DNA of 64,000 nt from Parelaphostrongylus tenuis (lineage: Eukaryota > Nematoda > Chromadorea > Rhabditida > Metastrongylidae). The stretch is from NCBI GenBank assembly GCA_019055375.1, contig JAHQIW010005317.1, positions 124,001-188,000 of the forward strand. Reading direction: 5' to 3'. The notes under the pieces were generated by a model. It was not told the DNA's origin and ran no database searches. It saw nothing but the letters and a program-made list of their open reading frames with translations. Positions 38,940 through 50,104 of the stretch are shown piece after piece (position 1 is the first letter of the stretch; each line of letters opens with the position of its first letter). The position numbers and the translations under genes were made by a program.

Positions 38940-39630
38940 ATTTACAATAACCGATAGCGCGTGAAATAAAAATAGAATTTGAATGTTTCGCGAGTGTCAA
39001 AGAACTTTTTCCTTAACCTAATAGTTAGGGTCTTGCAAGTACACACGTGATCGTTAGTGCGATCCCTCGTTGCAGGTAAGCAAGCGCCTCCATCTGTACA
39101 CAATTGAGAGACTGATATCACACCTTTGCGGGAATATAAAAACACTGTATTGTTTATCGATAGATTCACATCAGTCATTGAGTATGCTTGGTATACACTC
39201 AACCACCTGTGCGATAAAGTTGATGGTTTTATGGGATTCCTCACGGTACAGATAAACGCCAAATAAGGACCTCTCAAAATTTCGCCGATCAAGCTAAGCA
39301 ACATGAGAAAACATCATTCACATTTGCAAACTTCTTTTTCTTCGAATCAAAATCACTGCAAGTGGCGTTTACGCAACCATCTGCTTTGTTTTCTCACCGT
39401 TTGCTTAGTTTATTCGTCCTTTATGTACTATTTATCAGTGAGAACCACAGTTACCTGCGACTAAACTAGTAGGTACATTATTATCTTAAATTAAAAACGA
39501 ACTAAGTGAAAAATAGAGTTAAATGATAGTGTTGGAAAGAGTGATATTTCATTGCTATCGGCTGAAGTAGAGATTATAAAGAGAGCTTAGAAAGAAAAAC
39601 TATTTGCATCAATTATATCCTTTCATCATT
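38940..39630. other. No recognisable gene; possible SINE debris near 39010-39110
   Basis: A tRNA-like patch (tagttagggtcttgcaag, then gtgcgatccctcgttgcagg) suggests a decayed SINE at about 39025-39080. The rest is AT-rich and unassigned. Confidence 0.45.
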
Positions 39631-39639
39631 ATTTGAGCC

Positions 39640-40055
39640 AACATGTCATGTGGTCTGGTAAGGGCTCTTGTACAGCCCGAATAATGATGAAAGGTTATAT
39701 TGAAATTTGAGCGTGGTCTAAACAAAGCACTCGAGATAAAATAAAAGTACCAGCCAATGAGCAATCGAGTGCACAACACTCTGTGATAGGTGAATATTTC
39801 ACTTGACATAGAGTGTAAAGCGTACGTGGGTCGATAACTATATCTAAGGAGTGTAAGGCGCCCGAGAGAACTGACTATAAAAAGATCGACAGACGACGGG
39901 TTCTGCCCGACCAATGAGTCTGTAAGGGCGAAACACGTGTCTCGTGCTGTGCAAGAGCCCTTACCAGACCACATGACATGTTGGCTCAAATAATGATGAA
40001 GGGATATATTGAAATTTGAGCGTGGTCTAAACGAAGCACTCGAGATAAAGGTATA
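39640..40055. mobile_element. H1-family inverted element, left arm truncated
   Basis: The block aacatgtcatgtggtctggt at 39641 faces accagaccacatgacatgtt at 39962-39981. Both sides continue with aataatgatgaa, a tatattgaaatttgagcgtg block and gtctaaac.aagcactcgagata. The 3' end therefore appears twice, as an inverted and a direct copy, which points to rearranged tandem units. One hammerhead remains (39905-39947). Confidence 0.75.
39905..39947 (+). ncRNA. Decayed hammerhead ribozyme (H1)
   Basis: GCCCGA, CCAATGA (the CUGAUGA box with two changes), stem II GTCT/GGGC with loop GTAA, GAAA, stem III ACAC/GTGT, cleavage triplet GTC, TCGTGC (five of six stem I pairs). The box mutation predicts loss of activity. 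Confidence 0.7.
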
Positions 40056-40151
40056 ATTATTTGCATTAATTATTGTTTTCGCGTAATTTACATACCGATA
40101 AGTTGATAACATATTTTAAGCCTTTCCTGAGGTCTGTTGTGGCACTTATAA

Positions 40152-40194
40152 GTGCTAAATGTACGTTTCGCCCTTTCATCCTTATCACTAGCAC
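40152..40194 (-). ncRNA. Decayed hammerhead ribozyme (H5, left arm)
   Basis: The - strand has a perfect stem I (GTGCTA/TAGCAC), GAAA and stem III ACGT/ACAT. The CUGAUGA box reads GTGATAA, so activity is unlikely. Confidence 0.6.
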
Positions 40195-40283
40195 GATGCC
40201 TAGGTTTCAGCCGATTCCTCCCTTTAAGAGAGTACACTCTTTATATATAAAGGAATCGACGGCGAATACCTTACACTGGCACC

Positions 40284-40326
40284 GAGCTACTGATGAGGAT
40301 GAAAGGCCGAAACATACGTCTAGCAT
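40284..40326 (+). ncRNA. Hammerhead ribozyme with intact core boxes (H5, right arm)
   Basis: GAGCTA (40284-40289), CTGATGA (40290-40296), stem II GGAT/GGCC with a GAAA tetraloop (one mismatch), core GAAA (40309-40312), stem III ACAT/ACGT (one mismatch), cleavage triplet GTC (C40320) and TAGCAT. Stem I has five of six pairs, counting a G-U. The partner arm supplies the unmutated versions of most mismatched positions. It is a good but slightly weakened ribozyme. Confidence 0.75.
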
Positions 40327-40476
40327 TATTAAGCGACAGGACAGACCTCGTAACCAGCTTCAAATATGTTATAAGATTACATATTGTTTCAATCGAGGTC
40401 TCAAAAAAAGTAGAAAGGAAAGGTACCCTAATTCGACATTTCGTTAATTCAATTGCTATTTATTTGAAGAATCAAT

Positions 40477-40925
40477 CAATGAATGATATAAACATCATCA
40501 TGACCAATGATATGTAACCATCTGCTGGGCAAAGATTGCATGCCTTCCTTCCAGGTAGAATAAACCTGGACATCAAAGAAGTCGGTGAGGTCTGTTTTGA
40601 GGTAGTTGTAGTCTTTGAATTGTATTCCACCGCAAATACTGCTTCAGGGCGTGGAAGAGATGATAATCCCATGGAGCAATACCAAGATTATGCGGTGGAT
40701 GTACAACGTTCCGGTCCAGTTTCTACGAATTTACAAGTCGACTTTGCAACATGAAGTCGAGCGTTATCCTGAAACAAGGCGACGCTGAGTCGTTTCGGAC
40801 GCTTCTCTTGCAGTGCTGCCAACTTCCAAATTTCCTCCATATGTTGGATGTCGGATCGACTGTCTGCTTTTTGTCGAGCAGTTCCCGAAACAGAGTGTTC
40901 TGCCATTGCCTCACATCCCGAAAGC
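40477..40925 (-). pseudogene. mariner transposase relic, second copy
   Basis: On the - strand the pieces read IWKLAALQEKRPKR, LFQDNARLHVAKSTCK (the catalytic QDNARPH motif) and later FKDYNYLKTDLTDFF, then TWKEGMQSLPSRWLHIIGHD..Y and a stop. This is the usual mariner C-terminus. Frames shift around 40640-40720. It differs in sequence from the copy at 38558-38930, so it belongs to another mariner subfamily. The N-terminal DNA-binding half is absent or unrecognisable. Confidence 0.85.
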
Positions 40926-40949
40926 ATAATTTCTGAACATGGAATCCGG

Positions 40950-41310
40950 GTTGTGATTGAGCTGGCGGGTCCCTGTCGTGAGTTAGCTAATAGAAAGAGA
41001 CTCCAGATAATACGTATGACACTGATACTACAAAATTTCCTCTACACGTTCATATGCTTTCCGTAATTCCAGCGAATTAATGTTATAAGTGTACAGCCGA
41101 TGTAAAGCCTAAATTTTTTAAAATCCTACGACGTTATAAAAGGGTCATTCAAAAAGATGGATATGCAGCGCAGTAGGCAGAAACTTATGCTTTCGAACGA
41201 TTACTAACTCTCTTATGAAAGTTCTTGCCTAACGACAGTAGCCGCTTCTCCATCTGTGCCGTTTAACAGAAAATAACCCAGGTTTCCAGCGAGAAGTCTT
41301 CGACTTCTAC
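40950..41310 (+). repeat. P-family repeat fragment
   Basis: Shares ordered blocks with the tandem repeat at 54840-56255: agactccagataa, cctctacacgttcatatgct, ccagcgaat, cgttataaaagg and gcgcagtag.cagaaa.tt. One unit, diverged. Confidence 0.65.
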
Positions 41311-41314
41311 TGTA

Positions 41315-43370
41315 CCACTAATTTCTTTTCAATTCTCTTATTTGAGCGGAGAATTCAAAATGAATTGAAATTCGTTTGCAAATCTTTGAGAATTTTGATT
41401 TCAAAAAAACGTTGAATTGAAAGAAAGTTCTGTAACAATTGCACATCACCTTAACATGATGAAACGAATCTCATCCACTACTTTGAAAGTGAGGAAGCAA
41501 AATATGTTGTCGAAAAACTAGCTCCCTAATAATCGACACTGCCATGGTATGCTTAAGAGAGAAGATGAAAAAGCCAAAAGGAGGAAAATGGAAGTGAATA
41601 CAGGTGGGAAGGACGGGAATATGATTTGAAAGAAAGAAAGGTTGGACAAAAAGAAAAATTTAGAGATGGATAAAAGAAAAAGGAGTAGGATTTTGAAAAA
41701 GAGGACATGAGATTTTGGAAAAAGACGATTATGAGAAAGAAACTGAAAGAATAAAAGGAAATGGTGATGCGATAAATATAACGAGCAAGTGCTAAAAGTA
41801 GTATGAAGAAGAGGTGACGAAGAAATGAATTCTACAAGACATAAAATATGTAGATAATTGACTACTCTATACTTTACTATTGAAACGATTTGGAAGCGTA
41901 TCGAGCCTAAGTTCACAGAACGACAGAATTAAGTTGTGCACAATCAGATCCAGATTTATCTAAATTTGTGCTATCAAATAACCGACATGTCGCTAAAGCG
42001 CGGTGGCTTGGTGTCAATGCTGCAAAATCCTATCCACGTACCGGAGCAAAGATTGAGCGCCAAGTGCAAAACTCAAATTTCTTCTGGCTTCTTCAGCGCA
42101 TGTGGAAGTCCTTTTTGGAAACGAAGAGCACCATTGAAGGTTTAGAGATTTATACTACCAAAAAATTACTAAAAGCCTTGGAGAAAACTCTATTCAGCGA
42201 AAAATATTCAGATGTAAAACATAATTTTATTTTTAGCGCTACGGCGCACTAAACAGTGTCTTTCAAAATCCTAGTACACCATTGGAATTTTCGAGATTTG
42301 TGATACCGCATAATCGTGAAAACTTTAGAAAAAATAACATTTCACTCGAAAATTTGGCCACTTTCATGGACATGATTTCTTCTTGCAGAAGAGTTTTGAA
42401 AATCATTAGGCCAAAATAGTCAAACAACTATTTTTAAGGTTCACATAGCTATATTCTTGCCCATAAATTCGATTATTGAGGGCTGTAGATTGTCAGGAAG
42501 CAAATTTGTTGATCACTATGTATGGACATCCCACCATCGCCGAGTTTTCACTAGTTGATTCGTGCGGTGTTCATACCGTACTTGACTCGATTGCAAAAGT
42601 CTGCAACGGACAGGAAACAGTCTAAAGGCTTTGAATAGCAATAACCATCTCATTTCAAACCTTATATTTCTGAAGGTGACGATCATGAGGTCAAAAATTC
42701 AACCACAATAGAATGTTTATCACAAGTTTATGCTAACTTTGATATTGAACCAAGACAATGATTGACCATTGCCACAGGTCTTTCAGATATCATTCTGTTT
42801 AGTTAGTTTCGAAACATCTAAAGTTTCTACCGGTTTAACACGGCTTCACACTTTTGAAGAAAGTTATGGACCTAGACTTAAGTTCAGATACGGCGATGGT
42901 AGTGATGCAGCTCAACAGTAGGCAAAAAGTCTTAGTCAAACCCCTCGCGGGACTACGTAAGTCTTTTTTTTCTTCCGGTGTCAGTAAATCGTAATCAAAC
43001 TCATCGGAGAAAGTTTGGACGATCCAGGAATGGTGTGAACTTTCTGTGCTACACATCTTGAAACGCCATAAATATCCTAATATTCCAAATAGAATCCATT
43101 TTGATAAAGAAGAACAAAATCTTCATGCAGTCGGCGAACCCACGCGCATATCCGAAGACCATCGATGATGATGGATGAGAGGAAACGAATATAATGAATG
43201 AAGTGATAGAGCCCGCCCAGTATGTAACGTCGATCATGCAAAGTAAGAAATGAAAACTTATTATTACTTTAAGGTAATACGGTATTTTTCTATCATCATA
43301 GTAGTCTATAAAACAATATAATGCTTACTTCACTTCAGCTTCAGACTTTTTAATCAGTCATATCTAGTTT
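41315..43370. other. No recognisable gene; F-family fragment at about 42140-42320
   Basis: A purine-rich stretch occurs at 41540-41820. About 42140-42320 repeats the F pattern (gatgtaaaacataattttat, cgctacggcgcactaaaca). The 132-codon - strand frame at 41518-41916 is a low-complexity product of the purine tract. No gene is supported. Confidence 0.5.
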
Positions 43371-43375
43371 GTTGG

Positions 43376-43836
43376 TTGAACCAGTTTCACAAAGTTGCTA
43401 TGAAAGAGATTTTTTCAGCTCATATTGTGACACGTTTTGTTTTCTTCTTGTTGAGTTCTTTGCCTTTGTTCTCGTGCGATGAAGATCTTCTTCGGAGACG
43501 CACCGCTCAAATGGGAGCCTCACGTGGAGTTCTCCTTTCATAGAGAACGGTGTTAATCGGCAGAATGGATATTTCAAGGAAAACAAATGCCATATTCAGA
43601 CAATCAACATCATTAACAACCGTCCTGCACAGAGGACTAATGCCGGGTAAGGTTCCTATTCGACCGGTGGTCTTCTGAAGAGGATCCCGACATGAACGAG
43701 AAGGATAGTGAAGACCGCCGCGAGGACGAGCGACTGTCGAACATCGACTCGGATTACCGGCTTTGAAAAAGACGAAATGCTTCGAAATGTTGGTGAATTA
43801 GATCTCTTCCATAACAATTTTGTGAAACTGGTTCAA
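43376..43836. mobile_element. H4-family inverted element
   Basis: Terminal inverted repeats are ttgaaccagtttcacaaag (43376-43394) and tttgtgaaactggttcaa (43818-43835), matching the element at 13587-14740. Near the right end ctttgaaaaagacgaaatgc then ttcgaaatgttgg (about 43761-43793) is a decayed form of the motif at 14645-14686. The left copy (around 43430-43460) is more decayed still. Confidence 0.75.
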
Positions 43837-43839
43837 TCA

Positions 43840-46580
43840 ATAAAGAATTCTGAAATAAATCTAAGAAAACAGCTTTAGAGACTCCTAAAAACTCTACATC
43901 GTCCAAATTGCCCCTGATCAAACAGCGAATGAGATCTCGTTGAGAAAATCAAGAGGAAGGAAGAAAAAAAGAAAAATGAAAGCTCAGGTACTCTACGGAT
44001 TCTAATCAATACGATAACTTTTGAAAATGAAAGGTCTTGGATTTGATCTTCCTATCGGATTCAAGCCTGTATCGACTAATTTCAGCTGTGCTACTGCTTT
44101 TTCATACAATTCCAACAACTTGTTGCTGTTAATTTGTGGAAATTTGTTATGAACTTGTATTTTTTTGGCGTTGAAATGTTATCTTAGTAGGAAGCTTTGT
44201 AATCAGATTGGCCAAATTTAGGCGGTGCACATCGTTGTTGTTGATGGCTTCCAACCTTGGAATTAACCCTTTCAAGGCGGATAAAAGAAATAATACTTCC
44301 TTTGCGCCAAAGAAAGTTTGAGAACCTATTGTTTGCTTCATTTTCTACTGTGAGAGAAACCCACAACAAGTAATCTGTTAGAATTAGAGATTGTTAATGC
44401 CGTTTCCCCAATGATGGTCGACCAATAATAATCACTGATTTTCCACTTTAAATGAGAAAATCACTAGCGAGAAAGTATTTAGCTAAGTGTCACACTTATT
44501 GGAAACCTTCCCAACTTTGTTTGTGTTTTTCTACGTTAACACCTCCTCAATTCCTCTAGAAACCAATCTGTAAGAGATTGTTTACATCAGTGGGTTTAAA
44601 TCAATCCATGAGTTAAAGATAAAATCGTTAATGTTATTAATATATTAAACAGTTCAACGTAAGATAAGAAATAATCTGTGGCAATAATTTATCTACGGTA
44701 AGGATTTAAAACCCAAGTAGCCAAGATTTTACGAGCCAAAGTGAAGGTGAGACGAAAGCGGAATAACACCATAGTAGTATGATTGTATTGCGAAACTCTG
44801 ATTTCGTAACAAAATATCGAAGAAAACAACCGTCTTTCTTAGCTGATTGATTTCTTAGCTGAATCGCTCCTATTCATTCATCTCGGATGATAGCTAATAG
44901 ACAGCAATCCTTACAAAAATATTACCCTTCGTCAACAACTAAGACCACCACTAGTCAAATGTCTACATTCACATTTGCCCATTTTTCTGGACTAAATCAC
45001 CTTATGAAGAATAAACGCTTATGTCCAGCACTTCAGCGAACTATCAGAGCTTTATCTCCAGGTCATAGTTCGTATGCAGAGCCGACATTTTCAAATATTC
45101 ATTTTGTGCGCAATTTTCTTAAATTTTCGGGCAGTCATATTCCTTGGACTGAGTAAACCAGATTCATGGTACTGTAGGTAATGTTGATACTGAAAATGGA
45201 AGTGGATGAGAGAGGCGCATAGTGTTTAGTATGACTGGTGGTTACAGTATTTATAGAAACGATGGCGATGTCATGTTCCGGCTGTGAGGAGGAAAATGTA
45301 GTTGTGCTGCCAGAGCAAACTGACAAATTACTGGTAAGTCTCGGCGGACAATGTCCGACGCTTCTTATCTGTTATACATCCATCATTATTGCAATCCCTG
45401 TGATGCATTATTAGACACGAATCGGTGAACAAACATAAAATGAACGGCGTAAGAAGTGTATGAAAGGGACATACAGAAGTAGATTTGTAAAACCTCAAAA
45501 TGATAAAAAGAAGAATGAGAATGTTCAGGCTATGAGATGCCGTCAAAAGAGGAACTGTAATGGGAAAAAAGTTGTAACTTGAGTAGGTTAGGTAAGAACT
45601 TGTTCATTTTAGAAGAGTGGAGATTGGTGAGTTCACGACTAGTACATAATTTGAACAGATATCACAAAGGCTTCCAGTAGAAACAAGCACAGCTACCTAT
45701 AATTACCAGTGGGTGCCATCGTTGGGTAAAATCGCACCATTCACGAAGATCCGTGACAAAATAATGGATAAAAACTTCTGTGCTAATCAACTTCCTGCTT
45801 TTGGCAATGACTTGAAGCATTCATTAGACAGAATTACACTTTATTTTTCGAAGAAATTCGTTACAGGACCCGTCGCAGAACGCCATGCCGAGGCTACATC
45901 GAAGCTCTTATAAGGTGTAAAAGCTCGAAGAATAATATACGTGATGTGTATCATAGCGACTCTATGCGAGCAGATTGCTGACGGCCGTCCAATGACCGAG
46001 CGAGCGATCGCTAAGAGTGCCCGTTTGGCCACATTGCGATGAGTAAACGCCTTTCCAGATGTTGCCGTCTAACATCATCATTGTTAATCGGATGTTAACT
46101 AGTTACAAATTGGCAACACGCCAATGAAAGCACTGAGCCACGGATTATGCGTAAACAGAGGGTCATAACGCGACCATCTGTCCCGTGCGTTAAGCCAACT
46201 ACCACATTGTCATTGTCGTTCTACTAAGCGCACTAAGGGGCAGTCAATCTCTACAGTATTTACTTGGTTGCTTATTGATCTTTCAACCAGGTTATCGGAT
46301 TTCTAATTACTTCATAGAAACACTTATCTTGTCCATACTGCGATAGCGCTTAAGCAACTAGTTCGAGCAAAGATATGGAATTCTTGAACATTGCAAGATT
46401 GTACAGAAATTATGTATTCAAGGCGTGTTGATCAAGGACTACAATAATTCAAAACAAAACGCATTGAAGCCTTTATCTACAGATCGTTTTATTAGAGTTT
46501 TTTTGCCAATATATTTCCAAACAAAGAGCACAGAATGAGCCAAAAAATCATGCCTAATATTTTGCGCACTTAAGACTTCT
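43840..46580. other. No recognisable gene
   Basis: AT-rich. Open frames of 60-90 codons (44887-45156 and 45713-45913, +) have no recognised domain or clear splice partners. I cannot call a gene. Confidence 0.45.
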
Positions 46581-46584
46581 TAAT

Positions 46585-46935
46585 TATTATCTGAGCAAAC
46601 GTGTCATGTGGTCTATTAATGGGCTCTTGTACAGCCCGATACACGTTTTTCGACCTTACAGTCTCATCAGTCGGGCAGAACGTGTCGTCTTTAGCCAGCC
46701 ATCTCGGGAGCCCCTACTCTCCCTATAAAGAGAGAAGTGACAACGAACGATTTACACTGCACTGCCTTCAAGTGAAAAATCACAAGATTGGCAATTTTCG
46801 ATACTCAGTTGCTCTTGATTCCTTTTTGATGATATTATATCCTCATTTCGAGTGTTTTATCAAAAGCACGCTCAAAACTCAATATATGTCACGACTGAAA
46901 AAAAAACTTGATTGTGGTCTTGATAAAACACTCTA
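46585..46935 (-). mobile_element. H1-family hammerhead repeat, single arm
   Basis: Contains gagcaaacgtgtcatgtggt, the hammerhead at 46634-46676, a gacaacgaacgatttacact block and, at its inner end, cctcatttcgagtgtttta and agcacgctcaaaactcaata. This equals one full H1 unit read on the - strand, without an opposing arm. Confidence 0.75.
46634..46676 (-). ncRNA. Near-intact hammerhead ribozyme (H1)
   Basis: The - strand reads GCCCGA, CTGATGA, stem II GACT/GGTC with GNRA loop GTAA, GAAA, stem III AAAC/GTGT (one mismatch where other copies have ACAC), GTA, TCGGGC. Stem I is a perfect six pairs, and the conserved core boxes are intact. Confidence 0.8.
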
Positions 46936-46939
46936 AATT

Positions 46940-48350
46940 AAAGATCCCGCAATCTCTAATTTTATTTTACAGGTATATATTATTTGACAATGTTGAAACG
47001 CCTACTTCATCTGTAATTTATTCTTTATTTGATTTCTGCGGTGTTGCAAAGGATACCACCAAGGTCTCCTTCAAGCTAAAGATCAAGTCAAAGATTAGGG
47101 ATTCAAAGTGGCTCCTTGATCTTCAGGAATAAAAGTGGACCTCAGTGCCTAACGGTCTGTGTGCTGTATTTCATGTTATAGATGCATCACATGGCCACCT
47201 TATTTAATCCCTAATATCATAAATAACGCAGCGAGTTCCCTGGCCTTCAATCGCAAACGTAGATGGGATTTCTGTTGTTATTATGAAATAGAACAGTTCT
47301 GTGTTCTATGAACATCAGGCGACAAAATACTGCGTTTATTGAACCACCTGCATCATCTGTAATCCAATTCAACCAGTGGGTAAGTAAGCCAGCACTAGTG
47401 GTCTCCATTAATTGTTGTGTGCTAACGCTGCTCCGTTGACTTGGAGAATGCAAAGAACATCACATCTGTGGTAATACATCTTTCATTTTCACTATCTTTC
47501 TATAAGCTGCAGAGTAATTTCAATGATTATTTGAACATATTTTGTAAAAAAAAACACTAGAAAGGAACATTAATAAGACTTTGTAACTCCAAAGTCCATG
47601 GTCAAATCTAGAGGAATCTTTGCGTCTACAGTCTTATCTGTTGAGAAACATTTGATGCTAATGATTATTCAGATTGGAAAAATGATGATGCAGAGTTTTT
47701 TCCTGTAGGTTGGTCATTGTTAAGAAGTATCAACGGCTTTGAATGTGATATCTCTAAGCATGAACTTCCAGAAGAAAAGTATACATTGATCTAAACAAAT
47801 AGCATTGATGGGCCATCATACAATACAACGATTTCTTGGACGTTGTGTCATAATTACTCACAACATCCGATTCCAGTATCAATATTGGCACTCAAAATAA
47901 TTTCGTGCCAAGCGAGCACATCTTCAATAGTCCTTTCCGACCACACATCACATAACGAGGCTTTGGAAACCTTGTAAAGATGAACAATGAATTCATCAAA
48001 TGAATAAAGAATTTGATCTATGTAGTGGCTTTGATTGGCGTTCGGCTTTGATCATTCCCTCTCATGAAATCATTTCCATCAAGCATCTTGAAAGACTTTT
48101 TGACTTAGCTCTAATTGGTCCTAACGATGCAGTCATTGTTGCTATCTTCACACGGATCTGACGGCAGTTAGTCGATCCTAAAGGGCGGAAGAGTTTTTGA
48201 ACCGTAGATAACTTAGATAGAACCAATGATTGCACGTATCGCATGGCAACTCTAACCACTTCGACATACACGCCGTCTCAAAAATCCTATATGGAAAATA
48301 GTAAGCAACTGAAAAGTATTATATGGCTATGATAAGTGGTTAATAGTGAT
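46940..48350. other. No recognisable gene
   Basis: Unassigned AT-rich DNA just upstream of the Penelope-like relic. Some of it could be unrecognisable reverse-transcriptase sequence of the same element, but no motif is visible. Confidence 0.45.
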
Positions 48351-48419
48351 GGCTATGATAAGGATCAGGGATCAGGGTCCCGGATCAGATTTAGAGGAAA
48401 AATGTCTCCAAACACCAGA

Positions 48420-48740
48420 TTTAGCGTACACAACATCTCGTTCATCCCGCCCTTGATTTCTAACGTAGTGAGCGTCCTCATAAAACATTGTTTAAGAACT
48501 GACGGTGGCAGTGGAGGAAACACCACCGGACACTCTGAAAAATTCGCTAGTTCATGGTCACTTATATAGTCTTCTGTGTCTAACGTAAATTGTAGAAATT
48601 TGATAGACATGGGAATTAGATGAGTTCAAGCACGATGTATGTGATCTATTGTAAAGCGTGTGAATAGAACCACATTGGCGAAACGGGTAAATCAGTCCAC
48701 ACCCTTGTAAAAGGGCTCCTATTAATTCGAGTCGAGTATT
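48420..48740 (+). pseudogene. Penelope-like element relic (GIY-YIG endonuclease)
   Basis: Combined frames read PLISNVVSVLIKHCLRTDG, then PPDTLKNSLVHGHLYSLLCL, then VIYCKACE.NHIGETGKSVH. The last block (about 48639-48705) matches the C..C...YIGETGR..H...H signature at the start of the GIY-YIG nuclease of Penelope-like elements, with a stop after the second Cys. The preceding blocks match the linker between reverse transcriptase and nuclease. Frameshifts and a stop show it is dead. Confidence 0.78.
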
Positions 48741-48744
48741 TGCA

Positions 48745-49765
48745 GCAGTTGTTCTTCATGCAAAGTTGGCCTGCGTAACTGTCACATTAAAACGGATAGA
48801 GTAGGGTGGACTACCGCATAGATGAAGTGGCGTCCCCAGCGTTGCATACAGTATTTCAGCCTTTCTGGAATGACCTGCAATCATTAGGCAGTTCTCCAGG
48901 ATACGTGAGTGTGTTTAGGCAACTAACAGCCAGTAATATTTCTTCAATCGGTCATTTGTCCTGCAGCAGTTTGAATGGTATTAACTAACGTATAGAAAAG
49001 TGAGTCCTCAATCCTGACTTCCATTAAACCTCACTCTGGATGATCAATGTTCTGCTTTTGTTGATGAGCTCACGAGGCTATAGAAAACTTTCTATGCTGA
49101 CGCATGCTGATGAACGACGGCTAATGAAAGAACAGTAGTTTTTTCCTGTTAGATTAGAGCAGCACCTACCCTGGCCAACCTCTCACGCAGCCAGACAAGA
49201 AACAAATAACATGAAAAAACAAGCTCCTGATGGTGGTGATGATCAGGTTTGATTTATCCCGAACAGATGATAGTAGACATCGTTTATTCCAATGAAATGA
49301 ACGGCCCGTTAATATCTTATGCTGAGTAGTCAGTAAGAATTCTATCCAGACGGAGTTCAACTCCAAGGTTCTCAATATTAGTGCGTAGTAAAAGAGTACA
49401 AGGACAATGCTTCCGGTGTTGACCAATCCCGAAGGATGTTGACTGCATCAGACATCGTCAGAGGTGATTTAACACATATATGGTCTACGCATTGATTTCC
49501 AGGAATCTACAGTTACATTAAATCATGTTGTGATCTTTGAAGACAAGTCTGGTCCGACGTTAACTGCGGGGGGACGCAAGGTTTGATGAGCCAACGCGTG
49601 GGATCACAAGAAAAATCACGTATTTTTCAGCGGGCAAATCCAACCCTCTGTACAACATGCTTCGTTGATTAGTACGTACAGAATATGTGAAGCAGACTCG
49701 GCACATTATTTGAGGATATCGTGGAATAGTGCTATATGAGTCTTCAACAGACTGACATAAAAATT
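48745..49765. other. No recognisable gene
   Basis: Nothing recognised beyond the end of the Penelope-like relic. Confidence 0.5.
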
Positions 49766-49769
49766 GCGT

Positions 49770-50100
49770 TTTCACAATGATATCAACCACCATGAATATG
49801 TTTTTTTACTTTCGCTTCATTATGATACATTGAAGATGCCAACCAAGAGCGATTGGGTGTACAACCCTCTGTGTTCGGTGATGATTTCACTGCACATAGA
49901 TTGTAAAACGTTCGTCGTCGCTAACTCTCAATGTGGGGACTGGAGCACCCACACAGGATTGGCAAAAGACGAGAAAGGGTAACTGCCTGACTGACGAGGT
50001 TGTGAGGTCGAAACACGGTATCGGACTCTATAAGTTAGCCCATCTCAACAGACCGCATCAAATGCGTGGCTCAAAAGTAATTTTCTGGCATATGTTTTTT
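49770..50100 (+). mobile_element. H1-family hammerhead repeat, single arm
   Basis: Contains gttcggtgatgatttcactg, gtaaaacgttcgtcgtcgct, tcaatgtggggactggagca, the hammerhead at 49985-50026 and the gacc-gcat-tgcgtggctc block. The same blocks in the same order appear in the VPS36 intron copies at 61077-61345. Confidence 0.85.
49985..50026 (+). ncRNA. Hammerhead ribozyme, slightly decayed (H1)
   Basis: GCCTGA, CTGACGA, stem II GGTT/GGTC (wobble pairs), GAAA, a stem III that has lost one base (ACACGGTA rather than ACACGTGTA), TCGGAC. The core boxes are intact. Stems I and III are weakened. Confidence 0.72.
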
Positions 50101-50104
50101 ACTG

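Larger units (their letters stand above)
40120..40385. mobile_element. H5-family inverted hammerhead element
   Basis: A compact palindromic element. The left arm (gaggtctgttgtggcactta onward) faces the right arm (gcgacaggacagacctcgta at its end). The arms hold facing hammerheads at 40152-40194 (-) and 40284-40326 (+). The centre holds cgattcctcc and aggaatcgacgg, also found in the family at 57330-58122 (aggaatcgacgccgaat), so the two families are related. Confidence 0.75.

Noticed and set aside
39609..40112. 167-codon - strand ORF, one of the longest in the window
   Set aside because: It lies entirely within an H1 inverted element and its repeated segments; the frame is a by-product of the repeat.
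41518..41916. 132-codon Phe/Leu/Ser-rich - strand ORF
   Set aside because: It is the complement of a purine-rich low-complexity tract.
43430..43460. Hammerhead in the left arm of the 43.4-kb H4 element
   Set aside because: Only scattered similarity to the right-arm motif remains; no CUGANGA or GAAA pair can be placed.
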